In this document: positions 50,706 through 55,942 of the stretch, piece by piece
Numbering within the stretch: position 1 is the first letter of the stretch
How the letters are laid out: each line of letters opens with the position of its first letter
Assembly (NCBI RefSeq): GCF_013044505.1
Contig: NZ_JABERD010000046.1
Location: 1-55,942, forward strand
Source of the DNA: Streptomyces sp. S3(2020)
GTDB lineage: Bacteria > Actinomycetota > Actinomycetes > Streptomycetales > Streptomycetaceae
Length of the DNA: 55,942 bases
Direction: 5' to 3'
Notes under the pieces: generated by a model
What the model was told of the DNA's origin: nothing
Database searches by the model: none
What the model saw: the letters and a program-made list of their open reading frames with translations, nothing else
Program-made: the position numbers and the translations under genes

Positions 50706-51257
50706 TCAGTCGACGGAGAGCCGGAACCACATCCGGCCGAAGCCGATCTGGTCGCCCTCGCGGACCACGGCGGCCCCGATGACGCGCCGCCCGTTCACGG
50801 TCGTGCCGTTGGTCGAACCGAGGTCCCGCAGCACCCACATGCCGCCCTGGCGGCTCAGCTCGGCGTGCACCCGGGACACCGTCTCGTGGGTCAGCCGCAG
50901 CCCGTTGGCGGGGTCGCGGCCGATCCGCAGCGGGTATCCGTTGCCGGGGTGCGGCAGCAGCAGCTTGGGCAGCCGCTCGGCCTGCCAGGCGCGGCGCAGC
51001 CGCTGGGTGAAGCCGGAGACCGCTTCCACGGAGCCGAACACCAGCCGGGAGAAGCGTCCTTCCGAGGGCAAGTCGGCGGTGAGCGCCGCGAGTTCGTCCG
51101 AGCGGCGGGCGGCGAGCGCCAGCTCCATGCGCCGGATGAACGTGTCGTGCGACAGCCGACCCATGGCGACGCCGTCACGGAGCACGTTCAGCGCCTTGTC
51201 GCGCTCCGCGTCGGAGAGCCGCGCGGGGTACGTGTTGAACTCGAAGGACGACGTCAC
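50706..51257 (-). CDS. DUF1707-FHA domain protein
   Basis: 183-residue protein. An N-terminal DUF1707 domain (NTYPARLSDAERDKALNVLRDGVAMGRLSHDTFIRRMELALAAR) is followed by a forkhead-associated domain that binds phosphothreonine: YPLRIGRDPANGLRLTHETVSRVHAELS, then WVLRDLGSTNGTTVNGRRV. DUF1707 proteins are actinobacterial and often DNA- or membrane-associated. It is probably read out by Ser/Thr kinases; the partner is unknown. GTG 51257 was chosen because the DUF1707 domain begins 8 residues later. Confidence 0.9.
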   Translation of the reverse strand: MTSSFEFNTYPARLSDAERDKALNVLRDGVAMGRLSHDTFIRRMELALAARRSDELAALTADLPSEGRFSRLVFGSVEAVSGFTQRLRRAWQAERLPKLLLPHPGNGYPLRIGRDPANGLRLTHETVSRVHAELSRQGGMWVLRDLGSTNGTTVNGRRVIGAAVVREGDQIGFGRMWFRLSVD

Positions 51258-51398
51258 GTTCGTGATTGTCGGGCAGTGGACGCCGGGTGTCCAGAAAACA
51301 TGGGAACAGCCGCCACGCGCGCGTACCTGCGGATCGGGGGCGGTTTGACGCACCATGGACGGGCTACATCACGGTGAGCAGACGAAGGGGAACCGTCC

Positions 51399-53144
51399 GT
51401 GCAGTTCGAGGTGTGGGCACCGCAGGCCGACCGTGTGACGCTCCAGTGCGACGGCGCCACGCGCGCGTTGGAGCGCGATCCCGAACGGACCGGCTGGTGG
51501 CGGGGTGAGGCGCGGGCGCGGGACGGCTCCCGGTACGGCTTCGCGCTGGACGACGGTCCCGTGCTGCCGGACCCGTGCTCGCGCCGGCAGCCCGACGGGC
51601 CGGACGGGTTGAGCGCGGTCGTCGACCAGGGGCGGTACACCTGGCGTACGGAGTGGGCCGGACGGCCGCTGCCGGGCGCGGTCCTGTACGAACTGCACGT
51701 GGGCACGTACACGCGCGAGGGCACTCTGGAGGCGGCCGCCGAGCGGCTCGGGCATCTCGTCGAACTGGGCGTCACCCACGTGGAGTTGATGCCCCTGTGC
51801 CCCTTCCCCGGCCGGCACGGCTGGGGGTACGAGGGCGTCTCGCTGTGGGCCGTGCACGAGCCGTACGGCGGGCCCGAGGGGCTGAAACGGTTCGTCGACC
51901 GGGCGCACGAGCTCGGTCTCGGGGTGGTCCTGGACGTCGTACACAACCATCTGGGGCCGTCAGGCAATTACCTGCCCGCGTTCGGGCCGTACTTCACGGA
52001 CACCCACCACACACCGTGGGGTTCCGCGGTGAACCTGGACGCGCCCGGGTCGGACGAGGTGCGGGCGTATCTGCTCGGCAGCGCGCTGGCGTGGCTGCGG
52101 GACTACCGGATCGACGGACTGCGCCTGGACGCGGTGCACGCGCTGGCGGACACGCGCGCGTGCCACTTCCTGGAGGAACTGTCGACGGCGGTGGACACGC
52201 TCGCCGCCGAGGCGGGCCGGCCGCTGTTCCTGATCGCCGAGTCCGACCTGAACGACCCACGGCTGATCACCTCCCGCGCGCAGGGCGGATTCGGGCTGCA
52301 CGCGCAGTGGAACGACGACTTCCACCACTGTCTGCACACCGCGCTGACCGGCGAGTCCCAGGGCTATTACGCGGACTTCGGCCGCGCCCCTCTCGCCGCG
52401 CTGGCGAAGACGCTCACCGGCGGGTACTTCCACGACGGCACGTACTCGAGTTTCCGGGACCGCCGGCACGGGCGTCCGCTGGACCGTTCACGGGTGGCCG
52501 CGCACCGTCTGCTCGGCTACAGCCAGACCCACGACCAGGTGGGCAACCGCGCCCAGGGCGACCGGCTCGCGGCGTCCCTCTCCCCCGGTCTGCTGGCCTG
52601 CGCGGCGGCGCTGACGCTGACCGCTCCGTTCACGCCGATGCTGTTCATGGGCGAGGAGTGGGCGGCGGGGACGCCCTGGCAGTTCTTCACCGACCACACC
52701 GATCCCGAGCTGGCCGAGGCCGTACGGCGGGGCCGGCGGCGGGAGTTCGCCGAGCACGGCTGGAAGGAGGAGGACGTGCCCGATCCGCAGGATCCGGCGA
52801 CCCGGGACCGCTCCTGCCTCAACTGGTCCGAGCCCGCACGCGAGCCCCACGCGCGCGTACTGGACTGGTACCGCCGGCTCCTCTCGCTCCGCCGGGAACA
52901 GGCCGACCTCACCGACCCGGACCTCGCCGACACGAAGGTGGCCTACGACGAGCGGGAGCGCTGGCTGGCCTTCCGGCGCGGGGACGTGCGGGTGGCGGTG
53001 AATCTGGCCAAGGGACCCGCCGCGATCCCTCTGGGGCCGCGTCAGGCGCGTGTACTGGCCGCCTGGGAGCCCGTGGAGGCGCCGGGGGCGGACGGGGTGC
53101 TCCAGGTGCCCGGGGAGTCGTGCGTGGTGCTTCTTCAGGAGTGA
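51399..53144 (+). CDS. treZ: Malto-oligosyltrehalose trehalohydrolase
   Basis: 581-residue GH13 hydrolase that releases trehalose from TreY's product. Landmarks: FEVWAPQADRVTLQCDG, VLYELHVGTYTREGTLEAAAERL, VVLDVVHNHLGPSGN (region I), RIDGLRLDAVHALADTRACH (region II), LFLIAESDLNDPRL (region III) and YSQTHDQVGNRAQGDRLA (region IV). The C-terminus ends in a small beta domain. GTG 51399 is preceded by GAAGGGGA. With GlgX and TreY it forms the glycogen-to-trehalose route. Confidence 0.95.
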   Translation: MQFEVWAPQADRVTLQCDGATRALERDPERTGWWRGEARARDGSRYGFALDDGPVLPDPCSRRQPDGPDGLSAVVDQGRYTWRTEWAGRPLPGAVLYELHVGTYTREGTLEAAAERLGHLVELGVTHVELMPLCPFPGRHGWGYEGVSLWAVHEPYGGPEGLKRFVDRAHELGLGVVLDVVHNHLGPSGNYLPAFGPYFTDTHHTPWGSAVNLDAPGSDEVRAYLLGSALAWLRDYRIDGLRLDAVHALADTRACHFLEELSTAVDTLAAEAGRPLFLIAESDLNDPRLITSRAQGGFGLHAQWNDDFHHCLHTALTGESQGYYADFGRAPLAALAKTLTGGYFHDGTYSSFRDRRHGRPLDRSRVAAHRLLGYSQTHDQVGNRAQGDRLAASLSPGLLACAAALTLTAPFTPMLFMGEEWAAGTPWQFFTDHTDPELAEAVRRGRRREFAEHGWKEEDVPDPQDPATRDRSCLNWSEPAREPHARVLDWYRRLLSLRREQADLTDPDLADTKVAYDERERWLAFRRGDVRVAVNLAKGPAAIPLGPRQARVLAAWEPVEAPGADGVLQVPGESCVVLLQE

Positions 53145-53217
53145 GGGTCCGGGGCCCGGACGGGGTGAGGGGCCCAGCGGGGGTCATGGGCCCGGCGGGG
53201 GTCACGGGCCCGGCGGG

Positions 53218-54153
53218 CTATTCCTCCTCGTCGCCCTCCCGCAGCTCCGTCACCCGCTCCAGCAGGATCGCCTCCCAGGCGTGCCGCAGCTGCACCCGTA
53301 GCTCCGGAAGCGGTGTGGCGCCGCGGCCCTCCAGGCGTTCGGCGAGGCGGACGACCGCGTCGCAGCGGGCGAGCCACAGGCCGCGCAGGCAGGGGCGGGC
53401 GCCGTAGCCGGCGAGGGTGGCGGCGCGGACGGCGGCGGGGGAACCGACGGCGAGGGCGAGCCCCGCGATGTCCTCGGCGGGGTCTCCGACGATCACCTCG
53501 GCCCAGCCGAGCACACCGCGTACCCGGCCGTCGGCGCTGACCACGAGGTGGCCGCCGGTGAGCCCGTGGTGGACGAGGACGGCCGTGCCGGGCTGGGCGG
53601 CGAGCTGGACGGCGGCCGCCTGGGTGAGCTGGTGGAGGCGCCCCGCGTCGAACTCGTCGGCGGCGGCGAGGCGCTGGGCGGAGCGTTCGGCGGCTCGGCG
53701 CAGTGCCTCCAGGGAGCGCGGCGAGGTGCGCGGGACACCGAGGGTCTCGGCCTGGCGGGCGGGCACCTCGCGCAGCCCGGTGAGCAGCGCGGCCAGGTCG
53801 GCCTCGCCGACGGCGGAGACGTCGTGCTCGCGCGCCGAGCCGCCGGGGACCAGGGCGTCGAGCGTGTAGGTCAGCCCCGGGGTCCACTCGCCGTGGGCCA
53901 CGCTCGTGGGGACGGCGGCCGGGACGTGCGGGCGGACGAGGTCGCGAAGCCGCAGTTCACGGCGCTGACGCAGGGCGGCCTCGCGGTCGGGGGCGAGGCG
54001 CAGCACATGGCGGGTGCCGACCCACCAGGTGGCGGGCTCGGCGCTCTCGGCGACGGGCCGGACGTCGGGTCCGGCGCCGGCCGAGGCGTCCTTGAGGAGG
54101 GAACGGACCAGCCGGCGGACGGTGTCCGCGGTGGGTGTCGGTGCCTGGGTCAT
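53218..54153 (-). CDS. APH-fold protein with degenerate catalytic motifs (pseudokinase-like)
   Basis: 311-residue member of the phosphotransferase enzyme family. The N-lobe is recognisable (WWVGTRHVLRLAPDREAALRQRRELRL) and the C-lobe follows. The Brenner motif expected as H-G-D-x4-N reads VHHGLTGGHLVV: Asp is Leu and Asn is His. The metal-binding D of the I-D-W motif reads VLGWAEVIVGDPAEDIAGL, with Gly in its place, although the downstream GDPAEDIA is kept. It is therefore unlikely to transfer phosphate and may be a binding protein. A VOC-independent stand-alone gene, convergent with treZ. Confidence 0.85.
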   Translation of the reverse strand: MTQAPTPTADTVRRLVRSLLKDASAGAGPDVRPVAESAEPATWWVGTRHVLRLAPDREAALRQRRELRLRDLVRPHVPAAVPTSVAHGEWTPGLTYTLDALVPGGSAREHDVSAVGEADLAALLTGLREVPARQAETLGVPRTSPRSLEALRRAAERSAQRLAAADEFDAGRLHQLTQAAAVQLAAQPGTAVLVHHGLTGGHLVVSADGRVRGVLGWAEVIVGDPAEDIAGLALAVGSPAAVRAATLAGYGARPCLRGLWLARCDAVVRLAERLEGRGATPLPELRVQLRHAWEAILLERVTELREGDEEE

Positions 54154-54202
54154 GGTCGCGCCGTAGTCACTCGGGGGATGTGCTGGGGCTCCTGGTGGCT
54201 GC

Positions 54203-55324
54203 TCAGTCCACTATGACCATGTCGCGGGTCGTGTCGTTGAGACGGCGGCCGCCGTCCTCGGTGACCGTGACGATGTCCTCGATGCGCACCCCGAAGCGTC
54301 CCGGCAGGTAGACGCCGGGCTCGACGGAGAAGCACATGCCGGGCACGAGGGGCTGCCGCTCGCCTTCGATCATGTACGGCGGTTCGTGCGTGGTGACGCC
54401 GATGCCGTGGCCGGTGCGGTGGATGAAGTACTCGCCGTACCCGGCGTCGGCGATGACCTTGCGGGCCGCCCGGTCGACCTCCTGGCAGGCGACGCCGGGA
54501 CGCACCGCGCGGAAGCCGGCCTCCTGGGCCTCGCGCACGAGGTCGTGGACCCGGCGCTCCTCGTCGGTGGGCTCGCCCACGTGGACGGTGCGGGAGGTGT
54601 CCGAGCCGTACCCGTCCTTGAGGCCGCCGAAGTCGAGGACGACCATGTCGCCGCGCTCGATGACCCGGCCGCCGTTCTCGTGGTGCGGGTTGGCGCCGTT
54701 CGGGCCCGAGGCGACGATGGTGAAGTCGACCTGGGAGTGCCCGAAGCGGCGCAGCAGCTCGGCGAGGTCGGCGGCGACCTCGGACTCCCTGCGGCCGCCG
54801 AAGGGAACCTTCCGGATCTCCTCGAACGCCGCGTCGGCGGCCGCTCCCGCGGCCGCCAGGAGCTCCAGCTCGGCCGTGTCCTTGACGGCCCTCAGCATGG
54901 GCAGGGCGTCCGTGAGGGAGGCGTACGAGGTGCCGGGGAGCGCGTTCTGCAGGCCCAGCAGATGCATCGCCCAGGCGTTGTCGCTGATCCCGAACCGGCC
55001 GCCGGAGTCGAGGAGGGCGGCGGTGGCGGCGTAGGGGTCCTTGCCGTCGGTCCAGTCACGCAGGGTCAGCGCGGGCGCGCCGGTGGCGTGGGCGGCGTCC
55101 GGGGCCTCCAGGGTGGGGACGACGAGGACGGGGTCCTGGCCGTCGGCGAGGACCAGCAGAGTGAGCCGTTCGGTGATCGCGGTCGGGGTGTAGCCGGTGA
55201 GCCAGACCAGGTCCGGGCCGGGGGCCACGAGCAGTGCGGCGAGTCCGGCGTCGGCGGCCGCCCGGGCGGCGCGCGCCATGCGGGCCCGGTAGTCGTCGGC
55301 GGTGAAGGGCGTACTGCCGGTCAT
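54203..55324 (-). CDS. M24-family Xaa-Pro aminopeptidase
   Basis: 373-residue metallopeptidase of the 'pita-bread' fold that removes N-terminal residues before proline. The N-terminal creatinase-like domain (YRARMARAARAAADAGLAALLVAPGPDLVWLTGYTPTA) is followed by the catalytic domain. Its five ligands are all visible: VLDFGGLKDGYGSDTSRT (two Asp), HRTGHGIGVTTHEPP (His), MCFSVEPGVYL (Glu) and VRIEDIVTVTEDG (Glu). ATG 55324 was chosen over a GTG at 55354. Confidence 0.93.
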   Translation of the reverse strand: MTGSTPFTADDYRARMARAARAAADAGLAALLVAPGPDLVWLTGYTPTAITERLTLLVLADGQDPVLVVPTLEAPDAAHATGAPALTLRDWTDGKDPYAATAALLDSGGRFGISDNAWAMHLLGLQNALPGTSYASLTDALPMLRAVKDTAELELLAAAGAAADAAFEEIRKVPFGGRRESEVAADLAELLRRFGHSQVDFTIVASGPNGANPHHENGGRVIERGDMVVLDFGGLKDGYGSDTSRTVHVGEPTDEERRVHDLVREAQEAGFRAVRPGVACQEVDRAARKVIADAGYGEYFIHRTGHGIGVTTHEPPYMIEGERQPLVPGMCFSVEPGVYLPGRFGVRIEDIVTVTEDGGRRLNDTTRDMVIVD

Positions 55325-55648
55325 CCGGGCCTCCCTGGGCGGACAAAGGGACAACGAGGGCTACGGGCAGCATCCTGCCCGGACAGCGGGGCCCGCGCGA
55401 GCCGGTTCGCGGTGTTTTCCGAGGGTGCGGCGGGGCGGCGGGCCGGTGCGAGGGTCCGTCGACGTACTCCGGCGCGGGACAGCGGGGTGCGCATCCGGCC
55501 GACGCACCACACGCGCGGGCCGTGGGGGACGGCCCGGAGGAGGACCGGATCGGGGGCCGGCACACCAGCGCACGGCCCCTCGCCCCTCGCCCCCCGTTCC
55601 CGGATCCGCATCCGCATCCGGGCGTTCCCCACCTCCCCACGGCACAGG
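55325..55648. other. 324-bp intergenic region without a gene
   Basis: Very GC-rich. A small hairpin CGGGCAG-CATC-CTGCCCG lies near 55360-55380, and short GCATCC tandem repeats lie near 55600-55620. No reading frame here has family resemblance or a convincing start. Confidence 0.6.
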
Positions 55649-55942
55649 TCAGGTGACGATGCCCGGCGTCGCGGTCAACTGCTGGTAGCCGCCGCTCTGG
55701 GGACGGACCGTCAAGGTGATCTCCTTGCCGGGGCGGGCGCCGGCGACCGCGCGGGCGAGGTCGGCGGCCGAGTCCACGCGGGCCTTTCCGACCTGGAGGA
55801 GTACGTCGCCCCGGACCAGGCCCGCCGCGAAGCCGGGGCCCGGCACATGCACGCCGATGATCAGGGCGCCCGCCTTCTCCGCGTCGACGGCCTCCACGCC
55901 GAGGGCGGCCGTGGGCGGGGCCGGCGCGGGGGTGGGCGACAC
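55649..55942 (-). CDS. PDZ domain-containing protein, N-terminus beyond window
   Basis: The last 97 residues of a protein cut by the right edge. A Pro/Ala-rich linker (SPTPAPAPPTAA) leads into a PDZ domain: LGVEAVDAEKAGALIIGVHVPGPGFAAGLVRGDVLLQVGKARVDS, then AADLARAVAGARPGKEITLTVRP. PDZ domains bind peptide C-termini and often follow a trypsin-like or other protease domain, which cannot be seen here. An RIP-type or HtrA-like protein is possible. Confidence 0.8.
   Translation of the reverse strand: MSPTPAPAPPTAALGVEAVDAEKAGALIIGVHVPGPGFAAGLVRGDVLLQVGKARVDSAADLARAVAGARPGKEITLTVRPQSGGYQQLTATPGIVT

Noticed and set aside
55056..55640. 194-codon minus-strand frame upstream of the M24 peptidase
   Set aside because: Arg/Pro/Gly-rich translation of a GC-rich spacer that then overlaps the peptidase gene in another frame.

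Overview
The window is chromosomal DNA of a Streptomyces-type actinomycete. By eye it is very GC-rich with strong G/C bias at third codon positions. It uses many GTG starts, has frequent ATGA stop/start overlaps, and its gene families are ones typical of Streptomyces (SAV2148-type HEPN protein, SSI protease inhibitor, lrm/mgt macrolide resistance pair, cysteine-containing leader peptide before the sulfur genes). About 46 protein genes are supported. There are no rRNA or tRNA genes and no CRISPR array.

Left part (1-9.3 kb): the start of a Ser/Thr protein kinase that runs off the left edge; an IS607-type element (serine recombinase tnpA plus tnpB) whose tnpB 3' end is full of nested inverted repeats; a ThuA-like gene; two VOC/glyoxalase-fold genes; two AraC-type regulators; an NmrA-like oxidoreductase divergent from one regulator; and a BrkB/YihY membrane protein.

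9.3-17.6 kb: a small remnant-like NRPS locus. A carrier-protein gene lacks its phosphopantetheine serine and overlaps an adenylation-PCP protein that keeps only the tail of a condensation domain. Then come an AidB-type acyl-CoA dehydrogenase, a GAF-domain regulator, a secreted protein and a GNAT acetyltransferase.

17.6-27.1 kb: an assimilatory sulfur operon. It has a leader peptide (VSRRHVDLGRMSSAICPAR), sulfite reductase, a zinc-ribbon small protein, APS reductase (cysH), APS kinase (cysC), ATP sulfurylase (cysD, cysN), a sulfonate-type ABC transporter and a CbiX-like sirohydrochlorin chelatase that would supply siroheme to the reductase. Most genes overlap by ATGA.

27.2-37.8 kb: a PanE-like reductase, a DUF1697 protein, an MMPL transporter, the inducible macrolide-lincosamide resistance pair mgt and lrm (with a candidate leader and palindromic operator), a sugar ABC transporter without its own ATPase, and an APH-fold phosphotransferase.

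37.9-42.3 kb: a DEDDh exonuclease, the SAV2148 HEPN protein, and what looks like a copper amine oxidase split into two adjacent genes: an N2/N3-domain protein followed by a catalytic-domain protein.

42.4-53.1 kb: glgX, treY and treZ, which together debranch glycogen and convert maltooligosaccharides to trehalose. They are interleaved with two paralogous M14 zinc carboxypeptidase genes, an SSI-type protease inhibitor translationally coupled to one of them, and a DUF1707-FHA protein. This stretch is strikingly enriched in the palindrome ACGCGCGCGT.

53.2-55.9 kb: a degenerate APH-fold protein, an M24 Xaa-Pro peptidase, and the end of a PDZ-domain protein cut by the right edge. Four copies of a dispersed intergenic repeat each lie directly 3' of a gene and in that gene's orientation.
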